A DNA stretch of 64,000 bases from Hyphomicrobiales bacterium. GTDB taxonomy: Bacteria > Pseudomonadota > Alphaproteobacteria > Rhodospirillales > JACKKN01. The position numbers were made by a program, and so were the translations under genes. The DNA is taken from contig JACKKN010000003.1 in NCBI GenBank assembly GCA_024236415.1, positions 186,001 to 250,000 on the forward strand, in the 5' to 3' direction. The first letter of the stretch is position 1. Each line of letters starts with the position of its first letter. Below, in pieces: positions 25,925 through 39,088 of this stretch. The notes under the pieces were generated by a model. That model was not told where the DNA came from, did no database searches, and worked only from the letters and a program-made list of their open reading frames with translations.

Positions 25925-25987
25925 TCCCGCGGCACAAAAACCCGGCAAATTGCATCGGGGAGCCCGGGGACGCCGGGACGCCCGCGG

Positions 25988-27361
25988 CTACTGGGCCGCC
26001 GGCTGCGTGCCGTCAGCCACGGTCAGGCCCAGGCGCTCGGCGTCCAGGCGGCCCATGGCCAGCAGCAACTGGTAGACCGCCAGCTTGTGGTCGAACCGGG
26101 CCGAGGTCAGGTTGATCTGGGCGTTGTAGATCTCGTTCTCGGCGTCCAGCACGTTGATCACCGTTTCCTTGCCGGCCTCGCGCAGCTTCTTGCGCGAGTT
26201 GAACACCTCGGTGGCGATGTTGACGGCGTTCTCCAGCAGGGCCACCCGCTCGCGCGCCGTCACCATGGCCTGCCAGGCCAGGCGCGTCTGCTCCATGATC
26301 TTGCGGGTCACGTATTCGTGGCGGTCCTTGCTGGCGTGGTAGTTGTAGGCCGCCTGGTTGATCCCGGCCTTGGTCGAGAAGCCCGAGAAGATGTTCCAGG
26401 TCGCCTTCAGCAGCACCGAGTAGTCGCGCCGGGTGCCGACGATGGCGTTCTTGTGCTTCTCGTAGTTGGCGGCCCCCACCAGGTCGATGCTGGGGAACAG
26501 GTCGGACCGCGCCGCCTTTTGCTGCACCCGCGCCACCTCGATGGTGGTCTGCGAGTTGCTGACCGCCGGGTTCTGGCTCAGGGCCATGGACACGGCGGCG
26601 TCCAGGGTCGCCGGCAGCAGGTCCACGGGGACCAGGGGATCGGCCAGGGTCTCGCCGTTGGGGGAATGGCCGAACACCTGCTCGAACCGGGTCTCGGCGT
26701 CGATGCGCGCGCCCTCGAAGGTCACCCGCCGCTCCTTGGAAATCTGCAGCCGCGACTTGGCCTGCAGCACGTCCACGGCCACGCCCGAGCCGCGCTGCAC
26801 CCGCTCGTCCTCCAGGTGAAGCTGCTTCTGGATGGTGTCCTCGTTGCGCACCGCCAGGCGCACCAGCTCCTGCTGGCGCAGCACGTCGATGAAGGCGCCG
26901 ATGCCCTCGAACAGGGTGTTCTGGGTGGTGGCGTTCAGGTTGATCCCGGCGATGTCGGCGTTCAGGCGCGCCGTCTTGACGGCGGACTGGGTACCGAACC
27001 CGCGGAACAGGTTCTGGGTCACCGTCACGCCGGCGACGTTGCGGGTGCGGGTGAAGTCGTCGGGGTTCAGGTTGCGCGCCCGGGTCACCGGGCTGTCGAT
27101 GTATTCGGGCCCGGCGTCGGCGTTCAGGGTGACGCTGGGCAGGTAGCCCGAGAAGCTCTTGCGGATTTCCTCGTTGGAGGCGTTGACCTCCTGCCGGTCG
27201 GCCTGGATCTGCGGATGCTGCTTCAACAGCAGCGACAGCTCCTCCTCCAGGGTCATGGCCGCCGCCGGCGTGCCGTGGGCCGCCATGGCCAGGGCCAGCG
27301 CCGCCAGCCCCAACAAACGGCCGGCCGCCCGGGTTGCCGCAGGTCGAATCACATCCCTCAT
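25988..27361 (-). CDS. tolC: TolC-family outer-membrane efflux/type I secretion protein
   Basis: A 457-residue outer-membrane protein with a signal peptide (cleavage near PAAA-MTLEEEL) and two repeats of the OEP domain rich in heptad helices. Family landmarks are FGYLPSV-like SFSGYLPSVTLNA, VTVTQNLFRGF and ATWNIFSGFSTKAG. It forms the trimeric channel-tunnel for efflux pumps or type I secretion. No membrane-fusion protein or ABC exporter lies next to it, so it probably serves several systems. Confidence 0.92.
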   Translation of the reverse strand: MRDVIRPAATRAAGRLLGLAALALAMAAHGTPAAAMTLEEELSLLLKQHPQIQADRQEVNASNEEIRKSFSGYLPSVTLNADAGPEYIDSPVTRARNLNPDDFTRTRNVAGVTVTQNLFRGFGTQSAVKTARLNADIAGINLNATTQNTLFEGIGAFIDVLRQQELVRLAVRNEDTIQKQLHLEDERVQRGSGVAVDVLQAKSRLQISKERRVTFEGARIDAETRFEQVFGHSPNGETLADPLVPVDLLPATLDAAVSMALSQNPAVSNSQTTIEVARVQQKAARSDLFPSIDLVGAANYEKHKNAIVGTRRDYSVLLKATWNIFSGFSTKAGINQAAYNYHASKDRHEYVTRKIMEQTRLAWQAMVTARERVALLENAVNIATEVFNSRKKLREAGKETVINVLDAENEIYNAQINLTSARFDHKLAVYQLLLAMGRLDAERLGLTVADGTQPAAQ

Positions 27362-27470
27362 CCCGTCCTGTCGCCGAGGCCGTTCGCCGGCCCGTGCGAA
27401 ACCGCATATTAAGCGGAAGCGGACTCGGGGTCAAACATGGTAATCACCGATTCGTGTGATAAATGAAACA

Positions 27471-27486
27471 GTTAGGGCATTGTTAA
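27471..27486 (-). promoter_or_regulatory. Near-consensus CtrA site upstream of tolC
   Basis: On the minus strand TTAA-N7-CTAAC, 8 of 9 bases of the CtrA consensus TTAA-N7-TTAAC. It sits about 110-125 bp before the tolC start, in the small AT-richer gap 27362-27554. Chance occurrence is possible for one mismatch. Confidence 0.35.
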
Positions 27487-27554
27487 GAATTGGGCCCGGG
27501 CCCGCGGGACCGGCCGTCCGTCCAGCAAACCGCGGCGGGCGCCGGCGGATGTCC

Positions 27555-28078
27555 CTACAGCGAGGCGGCGGCCCGGGCCGCCTGGTCGTAAAACCCGGAA
27601 ATCGCACGCAGTTCCCGCGCCAGGCCGCCCAGGGCGTCGGCCTCCAGCCCCAGGGCGCTGAACGACGCCACCAGGCAGGTCTCGCGGATCTCCCGGTACC
27701 GGGTGCAGGCCGCGCGGCCGCGGGCGGAGGCGGCGAAGAAGGTCTCCTTGCCCCGCCGCGACCGGTCCACCAGGCCCAGCTTCTCCAGCTTGCGCAGGGA
27801 ATAGGTGACCGTGTGGGTGTCCTCCACGTTCAGCACGAAGCAGATGTCGGCGGCCCGCTTGTGCCGGTCGCGGTGGTTGACCGAATGCAGCACCAGGATG
27901 TCCAGCGCCCCCAGGTCGGCGTAGCCGGCCGCCGCCATGCAGCGCAGGGTCCAACGGGTGAAGGCGTTCTGGGCGATGATCAGGCCGTACTCGAACTCGC
28001 TCAGCTCGGCCACGCTGTCCGCCGCCAGGTGCTCGGACGAGACGATCCGGGTCCGCGCCGGGGCCTCGGCCGGGCCGC

Positions 28079-28082
<4 letters not shown>
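27555..28082 (-). CDS. Winged-helix (MarR-like) transcriptional regulator
   Basis: A 175-residue predicted DNA-binding protein. LGALDILVLHSVNHRDRHKRAADICFVLNVEDTHTVTYSLRKLEKLGLV is a winged helix-turn-helix with the recognition helix around HTVTYSLRKLEKLG and a basic wing RSRRGKETFF. Its start overlaps the hydantoinase stop (ATGA), so the two are coexpressed. It is a candidate to bind the palindrome at 31785-31809 and to autoregulate the operon. Confidence 0.82.
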
Positions 28083-31771
<3,689 letters not shown>

Positions 31772-31784
31772 CCTGTCTGATATA

Positions 31785-31809
31785 ATTTATAGACAATTTA
31801 TCTATAAAT
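31785..31809. promoter_or_regulatory. 25-bp operator-like palindrome between divergent genes
   Basis: ATTTATAGA-N7-TCTATAAAT: perfect 9-bp arms in a strikingly AT-rich stretch of this GC-rich genome. It is 14 bp before the hydantoinase ATG and 9 bp before the transporter ATG, so a bound protein could control both. TATAAT at 31781-31786 overlaps its left edge. Confidence 0.65.
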
Positions 31810-31817
31810 CGTATTTA

Positions 31818-32795
31818 ATGAGCGAGTCAATAGCAAGCGGCACACGGGGAACAATGGGCCGGGTCATCACCTTCCTGTCGCGCAACGCCACGGTCCTGCT
31901 GGCCGTGGGGGTGCTCACCGGCCTGGCCCTGCCGGCCCTGGCCACGGTCATGCGGCCGCTGCTGGCGCCGTCGGTCTGGGGCCTGCTGGTCATCGCCCTG
32001 CTGCGGGTCGACCTGGCCGGCCTGACCGTGCAGGCGCGGCGACCGGCCCTTTGGGGGGCGGCGGTGGTGTGGATCCTGCTGCTGGCGCCGGTGATCGCCT
32101 GGATCGCGGTCGGCCAGGCGCCCCTGGCGCCGGGCATCGCCGCGGCGGTGGTGCTGATGGCCGGCACCTCGCCCATGACCTCGTCGCCGGCCCTGGCCAT
32201 GCTGGTGGGCCTGAACGGCGCCCTGGCCCTGCTGCTGATGGTGGTGGCCACGGCCCTGATGCCGTTCATCCTGCCGCTGTTCGCCCTGCACGTGCTGGAC
32301 CTGCCGCTGGCCATCTCGCCGCTGGAATTCAGCCTGCGCCTGGCCGCCTTCATCGCCAGCGCCCTGGTCGCGGCCCTGGCCGGGCGCGCCCTGTGGCGCC
32401 GCCGCGCCGGCCGCGGCCCGGCCGGCGGCCTGCACCCCTGGGGCGATGCCGGGTCGGTGGTGCTGCTGCTGGTGTTCGCCGTCGGCATCATGCAGGGGGT
32501 GGCGGCGCGCCTGCTGGCCGAGCCGGCCTTCATCCTCGGCGTCGTCGCCCTGGCCTTCGCCGGCTACGGGGCCCTGCTGCTGGCCGGCACGGTGCTGTTC
32601 CGCGCCTGGGGCCAAGACGGCGCCCTGACCGTGGGCTTCATCTCGGCCAACCGCAACATGGCCATCCTGCTGGCGGTGCTGCCGGCGGACGTGGACCCGG
32701 ACGTGACCCTGTACCTGGCCATCGGCCAGATCCCCATGTACGTCATGCCCGCCCTATTGCTGCCACTGTACCGGCGGATCATCACGCCCTCGTGA
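31818..32795 (+). CDS. BASS-like (bile acid:Na+ symporter family) membrane transporter
   Basis: About 325 residues with nine or ten hydrophobic segments. SFISANRNMAILLAVLP-like text (FISANRNMAILLAVLP) near the end and SPMTSSPALAMLVGLNGALAL in the middle recall the two crossover motifs of BASS-family transporters. It would import an organic acid with Na+. ATG 31818 has no Shine-Dalgarno and could be leaderless; ATG 31854 with GGGGA only 3 nt away gives 313 residues. It is divergent from the hydantoinase gene and shares its operator. Family call is moderate. Confidence 0.65.
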   Translation: MSESIASGTRGTMGRVITFLSRNATVLLAVGVLTGLALPALATVMRPLLAPSVWGLLVIALLRVDLAGLTVQARRPALWGAAVVWILLLAPVIAWIAVGQAPLAPGIAAAVVLMAGTSPMTSSPALAMLVGLNGALALLLMVVATALMPFILPLFALHVLDLPLAISPLEFSLRLAAFIASALVAALAGRALWRRRAGRGPAGGLHPWGDAGSVVLLLVFAVGIMQGVAARLLAEPAFILGVVALAFAGYGALLLAGTVLFRAWGQDGALTVGFISANRNMAILLAVLPADVDPDVTLYLAIGQIPMYVMPALLLPLYRRIITPS

Positions 32796-32839
32796 CGGCG
32801 GCCCTGTTGGCGCCGCGCCCGGATGGGACTATCTTCGCC

Positions 32840-33568
32840 ATGATGAAGGTGCTTCTCTTTCTCCTGCTGTTGGCCGTCGCCGCGGGCGTCGCGGCCAAGG
32901 TGTTCCAGGCCCGCGCCGACGACTGGTGGTCGGCCAGCCGCGAGCCCCTGGGCATCGCCCCCGATCCGGCCACCACCCCCGAGGCCGTGGTCCAGGTCTA
33001 TGCCGCGCGCACCTATGGCTGGCGCGGCGCCTTTGGCGTGCACACCTGGATCGCCGTCAAGCCCGGCAACGCGCCGGCCTACACCATCTACGAGGTCATC
33101 GGCTGGCGCCACTACCGCGGCCATTCGGCCCTGGCCGTGCATCAGCAGGCGCCCGACCGGCGCTGGTTCGGCAACGACCCCGAAGTGGTGGCCCAGGCCC
33201 GCGGCGCCGGGGTCGACGACCTGATCCGCCGCATCCACGACGCCGCCATGGCCTATCCCTTCGCCGACACCTACCGGGTGTGGCCCGGGCCCAACTCCAA
33301 CACCTTCACCGCCCACGTCCTGCGCGCAGTGCCCGAGCTGCGCGCCGACCTGCCGCCCACGGCCATCGGCAAGGACTACCTGACCGGCGGCCTGCCCGTG
33401 GCCCGCACCACCAGCGGCACCGGGTTCCAGTTCTCGGTGCTGGGCCTGCTGGGCATCGCCGCCGGGATCGAGGAGGGGGTCGAGGTCAACATCCTGGGCC
33501 TGACCTTCGGCATCGACCCCCTGGACCTGACCCTGAAGATGCCGGGGGTGGGGCGCCTGGGCGTGTGA
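32840..33568 (+). CDS. DUF3750 domain protein
   Basis: A 242-residue protein with one N-terminal hydrophobic segment (about 3-20), probably membrane-anchored or exported. The DUF3750 features are VHTWIAVKPG, YEVIGWRHYRGHSAL, a WPGPNSNTFTAHVLRAVPEL block and IGKDYLTG. Conserved His, Asn and Ser-Asn-Thr residues resemble a papain-like or transglutaminase-like active site, but no function is established. It precedes the DjlA-like gene by 101 bp. Confidence 0.75.
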   Translation: MMKVLLFLLLLAVAAGVAAKVFQARADDWWSASREPLGIAPDPATTPEAVVQVYAARTYGWRGAFGVHTWIAVKPGNAPAYTIYEVIGWRHYRGHSALAVHQQAPDRRWFGNDPEVVAQARGAGVDDLIRRIHDAAMAYPFADTYRVWPGPNSNTFTAHVLRAVPELRADLPPTAIGKDYLTGGLPVARTTSGTGFQFSVLGLLGIAAGIEEGVEVNILGLTFGIDPLDLTLKMPGVGRLGV

Positions 33569-33669
33569 CGCCGGCGCCGGGTCCCCAAGGGGCTTGCCTG
33601 CCCCTCCGCAACGGCTATCTTAGCGTCGAAGACCGCCGGTCCGGCGGCCCGCAGGGGGCGCGATTCACC

Positions 33670-34407
33670 ATGAGCATCTGGGGCAAGATCATCGGCGGCG
33701 CCGCCGGCTACGCCCTGGGCGGGCCGCTGGGCGCGCTGCTGGGCGTGGTCGCCGGCCATGCCGTGGACAGGATCCGCGGCGAGGGCGACGCGACCCCCGA
33801 ATCGTCGGCCACCCGCCAGGTCGCCTTTACCATCGCCATGATCGTGCTGTCGGCCAAGATGGCCAAGGCCGACGGCGTGGTCACCCGCGACGAGGTCAAC
33901 GCCTTCAAGAACGTGTTCCGCATCCCGCCCGGCGAGGCCAAGGGCGTCGGCCGCGTGTTCGACGAGGCCCGCCGCGACGCCAGCGGCTTCGAGCCCTATG
34001 CCCAGCAGGTGGCCAAGATGTTCGCCCACGAGCCGGCCGTGCTGGAGGAGCTGCTGGGCGGTCTGTTCCACATCGCCGTCGCCGACGGGGTGGTGCACCC
34101 GGCCGAGATGGCCTACCTGCGCCAGGTCGGCGAGATCTTCGGCCTGGACGCCCACGGGTTCGAGCGGGTGCGGGTCAGCCACATGGGCGCCGAGGCGGCG
34201 GTGGACCCCTACGAGGTGCTGGGCGTGGCCCCCGGCGCCAGCGACGCCGAGGTCAAGGCCGCCTACCGGGCCCTGATCCGCGAGAACCACCCCGACAAGC
34301 TGATCGCCCAGGGCCTGCCGCAGGAATTCGTCGACCTGGCCAACGAGAAGATGGCCAGCATCAACGCCGCCTACGACCGGATCGAACGCCAGCGCGGCCT
34401 GAAATGA
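33670..34407 (+). CDS. djlA: DjlA-like co-chaperone (TerB + J domain)
   Basis: A 245-residue protein: a glycine-rich N-terminal hydrophobic segment (GGAAGYALGGPLGALLG), a central TerB-like helical domain (about 50-165, acidic Asp/Glu positions such as MAKADGVVTRDEV and IAVADGVVHPAEM), and a C-terminal J domain with HPD at 207-209. DjlA stimulates DnaK ATPase at the inner membrane. It overlaps the EamA gene by ATGA. Confidence 0.9.
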   Translation: MSIWGKIIGGAAGYALGGPLGALLGVVAGHAVDRIRGEGDATPESSATRQVAFTIAMIVLSAKMAKADGVVTRDEVNAFKNVFRIPPGEAKGVGRVFDEARRDASGFEPYAQQVAKMFAHEPAVLEELLGGLFHIAVADGVVHPAEMAYLRQVGEIFGLDAHGFERVRVSHMGAEAAVDPYEVLGVAPGASDAEVKAAYRALIRENHPDKLIAQGLPQEFVDLANEKMASINAAYDRIERQRGLK

Positions 34408-35300
34408 GCGCCCCGGCGATGGCCGAGGAGCGGGCCCCGGCCATGCGCCCGCTGGACCTGCTGGCCCTGTCGTCCATGGTCCTGATCTGGGCCTGCAACT
34501 TCATCATCGGCAAGCTGGGGGTGGCGCAGATCCCGCCGATCCTGCTGGTGGCCCTGCGCTTCACCCTGGTGGCGGTGCTGCTGTTCCCGTTCCTGCGCCG
34601 GCCCGGCCCGGCGCTGCTGCCGGTGGCGGCGATCTCGTTCGTGCTCGGCGCCCTGCACTTCAGCCTCATGTTCACCGGCCTGCGCGGGGTCGACGCCGCC
34701 GCCGCCGCCATCACCACCCAGCTGATGGTGCCGTTCTCGGTGCTGCTGGCGGCGCTGTTCTTCCGCGAGCGCACGGGGCCGATGCAGATCGGCGGCATCG
34801 TGCTGGCCTTCGCCGGGGTCTACACCATCTCGGGCGACGTGCGCGCCGGCATCGATCCCCTGTACCTGCTGATGATCGTCGGCGCCGCCTTCACCTTCGC
34901 CCTGGCCTCGGTGCAGATCAAGAAGCTGGGGCCGGTGAACGTGTTCGTGCTGAACGCGCGCATCGCCCTGCTGGCGGCGCCGCAGCTTTTCCTGGCCTCG
35001 GCGGTGCTGGAGCACGACCACCTGCAGGCCCTGCAGGCCGCCGACTGGCGCGGCTGGGGCGCGGTGGTGTTCGGCGCCGTGTTCGTCACCGTCGCCGGCC
35101 ACGGCCTGTATTACCACCTGCTGGGCAAGTACCCGGTCAACAAGGTGGTGCCGCCGACCCTGCTGGTGCCGGTGCTGGCGGTGGTGCTGGCGGTGCTGAT
35201 CCTGGACGAGCCGCTGACCGCGCGCATCGTCGTCGGCGGCCTGCTGACCGTGACCGGGGTGGCGGTGGTCGAGCTGGTGCCCGGCCGGAGGAAGCGGTGA
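34404..35300 (+). CDS. EamA/DMT superfamily transporter
   Basis: A 298-residue protein with ten hydrophobic segments arranged as two EamA repeats. MVLIWACNFIIGKLG begins the first and the end holds LVPVLAVVLAVLILDEPLT, usual for these metabolite or amino-acid exporters. It is coupled to djlA upstream and to the amidase gene downstream (GTGA). Substrate unknown. Confidence 0.88.
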   Translation: MSAPAMAEERAPAMRPLDLLALSSMVLIWACNFIIGKLGVAQIPPILLVALRFTLVAVLLFPFLRRPGPALLPVAAISFVLGALHFSLMFTGLRGVDAAAAAITTQLMVPFSVLLAALFFRERTGPMQIGGIVLAFAGVYTISGDVRAGIDPLYLLMIVGAAFTFALASVQIKKLGPVNVFVLNARIALLAAPQLFLASAVLEHDHLQALQAADWRGWGAVVFGAVFVTVAGHGLYYHLLGKYPVNKVVPPTLLVPVLAVVLAVLILDEPLTARIVVGGLLTVTGVAVVELVPGRRKR

Positions 35301-35980
35301 GCGGGCCGCGGCCGCGCCCGTCGCCCAACCACGACCGGCGCCCGGACGGGGTGCGCGTGGACATGCTGGTGCTGCACTACACGGGCATGCGCACGGCGGC
35401 CGCGGCCCTCGACCGCCTGTGCGACCCGGCGGCCAAGGTCAGCGCCCATTACCTGGTCGACGAGGACGGCGCGGTCCACGCCCTGGTGGCCGAGGACCGG
35501 CGCGCCTGGCACGCCGGGGTGGCGTCCTGGCGCGGGGCGGCGGACGTGAACGGCCGCTCGGTGGGGATCGAACTGGTGAACCCCGGCCACGAGTTCGGCT
35601 ACCGCCCCTTCCCCGACGCCCAGATGGCGGCCCTGGCCGACCTGGCCCGCGGCGTCCTGGCGCGCCACCCCATCCCGCCGCGCAACGTGGTCGGGCACAG
35701 CGACGTGGCCCCGGACCGCAAGCAGGACCCGGGCGAGCTGTTCGACTGGCAATGGCTGGCCGGGCAGGGGATCGGCCTGTGGCCCGGCGCCCCGCTGGCG
35801 GGGGAGGAGGGGGACGCCGAACCCCTGCTGCGGGCCTACGGCTACGGGTCCGGCGACGGCGCCGCCGTCGCCGCCTTCCAGCGCCACTTCCGGCCCGCCC
35901 GGGTGGACGGCGCGGCCGATGCCGAGACCCTGGGCCTGCTGCGCGCCCTGCTGGCCCAGGTCGCCGCCGGGCCGGCGTGA
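35297..35980 (+). CDS. N-acetylmuramoyl-L-alanine amidase (AmpD/AmiD type)
   Basis: A 227-residue zinc amidase that cuts the lactyl-peptide amide bond of peptidoglycan fragments. Zinc-site signs are LHYTG (His27) and VGHSDVAPDRKQDPG (His and Asp ligands). A PG_binding_1-like domain follows (about 170-220, YGYGSGDGAAVAAFQRHFRP). No signal peptide is seen, so a cytoplasmic recycling role like AmpD fits better than a secreted AmiD. It starts with GTG overlapping the transporter stop. Confidence 0.88.
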   Translation: MSGPRPRPSPNHDRRPDGVRVDMLVLHYTGMRTAAAALDRLCDPAAKVSAHYLVDEDGAVHALVAEDRRAWHAGVASWRGAADVNGRSVGIELVNPGHEFGYRPFPDAQMAALADLARGVLARHPIPPRNVVGHSDVAPDRKQDPGELFDWQWLAGQGIGLWPGAPLAGEEGDAEPLLRAYGYGSGDGAAVAAFQRHFRPARVDGAADAETLGLLRALLAQVAAGPA

Positions 35981-36060
35981 GACCGCTTGTCCGGCCCCTG
36001 AAATCTGCCATAATTCCCCCCGTGCCGCGGACGGGCGCGGCCAAGGGTGGGAGGCGAGGC

Positions 36061-36804
36061 ATGACGAAAATTCTGCGCGGGTGGCGGGCCGGACTGCCGG
36101 CCCTGGTGATCGCCGGGCTGGCCTGCACGGCGGCCGTGGCGGCCGACGCGGACGCGGACAAGGCCGCCGACGGCGACAAGCCGGCGGTGCAGGAGACCTC
36201 CGACCCCCTGGAGCCCATCAACCGGGTCACCTCCAGCGTCAACCGCGCCCTGCGGGCCCTGATCCTCAACCCGGCGGTGGAGCTGTACAAGGGCTTCACC
36301 CCGCCGCCGGCCCAGGAGGCCATCGGCAACACGGCGCGCAACCTGACCGAGCCGGTGACCGCCGTCAGCAGCGTGTTCCAGGGCGACAACAAGAACGCCG
36401 AGATCGCCATGGAGCGGTTCTTCATCAACCTGACCGAGGGCCTGGGCGGCACCCGCGACGTGGCCACGGAAAAGGGCGTGGTCGGCCGGCGCGAGGACTT
36501 CGGCCAGGTCCTGGGCGCCAACGGCGTGGGCGGCGGCGCCCACATCGTGCTGCCGGTCTTGGGCCCCACCAACACGCGGGACGCCGCCGGCGACGTGGTC
36601 AACTTCCTGATCAACCCGCTCTATCCGGCCCATTCGGTGGACAACGCCATCACCTACGCCAACAACAAGGACGAGATCGAGGCCCTGAGCCGCAACGCCC
36701 TCGATCCCTACGTGGCCGAGCGCGAGGCCTACGAGCAGCACCGCCGCTACCAGATCGAGAACGGCGAGGTGAAGCAGGACGGGCCCACCTTCGGCAAAGA
36801 CTGA
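36061..36804 (+). CDS. mlaA: MlaA (VacJ) outer-membrane lipid-asymmetry protein
   Basis: A 247-residue exported protein of the retrograde phospholipid transport pathway. SDPLEPINRVTSSVNRAL and the RREDFGQVLGANGVGGGAHIVLPVLGPTNTRDAAG block are diagnostic. Cys22 in GLACTA is a possible but imperfect lipobox. The ATG has GGGAGG upstream. Its Mla partners are not in the window. Confidence 0.92.
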   Translation: MTKILRGWRAGLPALVIAGLACTAAVAADADADKAADGDKPAVQETSDPLEPINRVTSSVNRALRALILNPAVELYKGFTPPPAQEAIGNTARNLTEPVTAVSSVFQGDNKNAEIAMERFFINLTEGLGGTRDVATEKGVVGRREDFGQVLGANGVGGGAHIVLPVLGPTNTRDAAGDVVNFLINPLYPAHSVDNAITYANNKDEIEALSRNALDPYVAEREAYEQHRRYQIENGEVKQDGPTFGKD

Positions 36805-36845
36805 CCGGGTTCCCTTGCCCCGGCGCCGCCCGGGGACTACCTTAG

Positions 36846-37268
<423 letters not shown>

Positions 37269-37433
37269 CCCCTTCTCATCCCGGCTTGCCCAAGCCACAA
37301 AAAGAACATAGATCGAACAAATAACCGCCGGGCTTTTGTCTGATCATCTTCTGGTGCCGGCGCCGGCGACTGCTTGGTTTTACCGCCGGTGCGAAATCCA
37401 ACGGCCAAAGGGCCAAGGATTACCGCCTGTTAA

Positions 37434-37498
37434 CCCATGTAATGCCAGACTAATCCCATTGACTCCCATCATTTCCCATGATATCCCAAAAATGCCCA
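37434..37498. promoter_or_regulatory. MraZ-box array controlling the dcw operon
   Basis: CCCA (TGGG on the minus strand) recurs at 37455, 37465, 37475, 37485 and 37495, exactly every 10 bp, with an outlying copy at 37434 and a degenerate GCCA at 37444. MraZ binds TGGGN repeats with 10-bp spacing before mraZ. TTGACT at 37459-37464 may be a -35 element covered by the array. The remaining gap 37269-37621 contains no gene. Confidence 0.8.
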
Positions 37499-37621
37499 AT
37501 CTGGCCCCGGAACGGGAACCGGGCCGGGCAGGCAGGCCCACGGGGGCCCGCCCGACGGGCACGCAAGGCGGCTTCAGGGTGGCGCAGTGCGACGGATTTA
37601 GTGGGGACGTAGAGGGCCGCC

Positions 37622-38122
37622 ATGGCGCTTCTGGTCGGCAGGCATGTCAACAGGATTGACAGGAAGGGACGGGTTTCCGTGCCCAAGCCGTTCCGCGACG
37701 TCTTCCAGGGCCAGGGCTTCGTCGGCCTCTATGCCTACCCCTCCTTCAAGTATCCGGCCATCGAGGCCATGGGCGAGGACTTCATGGCCCGCCTGGTCGC
37801 CGCCATCGACGACCTGCCGCTCTATTCCGAGGAGCGCGACGACCTGAGCGCCATCGTCGAGAACACCCACCGCCTGCCCTGCGACACCGAGGGCCGGGTC
37901 GTCCTGCCGCCCGAGCTGCTGGACCACGCCGGCATCACCGGCGAGGCCCTGTTCGCCGGCCGCGGCGGCGCCCTGCAGATCTGGGACCCGGCCACCTACG
38001 CCCGCGACCGCGAGCCGGCCTTCGAGCGCGCCCGCGCCCGCGGCGTCACCCTGCGCCTGCCACCGCAACAGCCCCGTCCCGTTCCGCCCGGCGGCACACC
38101 CGACTCCACCGGGGAGGGCTGA
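37622..38122 (+). CDS. mraZ: MraZ transcriptional regulator
   Basis: A 166-residue protein with two AbrB-type halves: VNRIDRKGRVSVPKPFRD (about 9-26) and LPCDTEGRVVLPPELLDHAGI (about 85-105), the DxxGR motif occurring in both. MraZ forms a ring that represses the dcw promoter by binding TGGG repeats. AGAGGG gives a good ribosome site. It is the first gene of the cluster, 2 bp before rsmH. Confidence 0.97.
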   Translation: MALLVGRHVNRIDRKGRVSVPKPFRDVFQGQGFVGLYAYPSFKYPAIEAMGEDFMARLVAAIDDLPLYSEERDDLSAIVENTHRLPCDTEGRVVLPPELLDHAGITGEALFAGRGGALQIWDPATYARDREPAFERARARGVTLRLPPQQPRPVPPGGTPDSTGEG

Positions 38123-38124
38123 CC

Positions 38125-39075
38125 ATGGCCCGGACCCCCCACGCACCGGTCATGCTGCGCGAGGTTCTCGACCTGCTGGCTCCCCGGGACGGCGCGGTAT
38201 TCGTCGACGCCACCTTCGGCGCCGGCGGCTACACCCGGGCCCTGCTGGAATCCTGCGCCTGCACCGTGTGGGGCATCGACCGCGACCCCACCGCGGTCGA
38301 GATGGGGCGCGAGCTGTCGCGCGCCTTCCCGGGCCGGCTGGAGGTGGTACACGGCCGCTATGGCGACATGGTCGACCTGCTGGCCGGCCGGGTCGACGAC
38401 GGGGTCGACGGAATCGCCTTCGACCTGGGGGTTTCGTCCATGCAGCTCGACCGCTTCGAGCGCGGCTTCTCGTTCCGCGGCGACGGGCCGCTGGACATGC
38501 GCATGGGCGGCTCCGAGCTGACCGCCGCCGACGTGGTCAACGACGAGACCGAGGCCGGCCTGGCCGACATCATCCACCGCTATGGCGAGGAGAAGGCGGC
38601 GCGCCGCGTCGCCCGCGCCATCGTCGCCGCCCGGGCCCAGGGGCCCATCACCCGCACCGCGCAACTGGCCGACGTGGTGCGCGGCGTGGTGCGCGGGTCG
38701 CGCGACGGCATCGACCCGGCCACCCGCACCTTCCAGGCCCTGCGCATCTTCGTCAACGACGAGCTGGGCGAGCTGGACCGGGGCCTGGGCGCCGCCGAGG
38801 CCCTGCTGAAGCCCGGCGGGCGCCTGGCCGTGGTTTCGTTCCATTCGCTGGAGGACCGCCGGGTCAAGTCTTTCCTGCGCCAGCGCGGCGGCGAAATGCC
38901 GGCGCCGTCGCGCCACCTGCCGCCGGCCGCCGCCGGCCGCGCCGCCACCTTCCACCTGCTGTCCCGGGGCGCCCAGAAGCCGGGCGCCGACGAGGTCGCC
39001 GCCAACCCCCGCGCCCGCTCGGCGCGCCTGCGCGGGGCCGCGCGCACGGCGGCCCCGGCCTGGCCGGCGAACTGA
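38125..39075 (+). CDS. rsmH: 16S rRNA (cytosine1402-N4)-methyltransferase RsmH
   Basis: A 316-residue SAM-dependent methyltransferase (MraW). H-A-P-V-M near the N-terminus, FVDATFGAGGYTRALL for SAM binding, FDLGVSSMQLD, and VVSFHSLEDRRVKSFLR are the family blocks. It methylates C1402 in the ribosomal P site. It sits between mraZ and ftsL as in most dcw clusters. Confidence 0.97.
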   Translation: MARTPHAPVMLREVLDLLAPRDGAVFVDATFGAGGYTRALLESCACTVWGIDRDPTAVEMGRELSRAFPGRLEVVHGRYGDMVDLLAGRVDDGVDGIAFDLGVSSMQLDRFERGFSFRGDGPLDMRMGGSELTAADVVNDETEAGLADIIHRYGEEKAARRVARAIVAARAQGPITRTAQLADVVRGVVRGSRDGIDPATRTFQALRIFVNDELGELDRGLGAAEALLKPGGRLAVVSFHSLEDRRVKSFLRQRGGEMPAPSRHLPPAAAGRAATFHLLSRGAQKPGADEVAANPRARSARLRGAARTAAPAWPAN

Positions 39076-39088
39076 GGGGAGGGGCGCG

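Noticed and set aside
37416..37434. Possible CtrA site before mraZ (ATTA-N7-TTAAC)
   Set aside because: Only two of four bases match in the left half; GTTAAC alone is too short to count.
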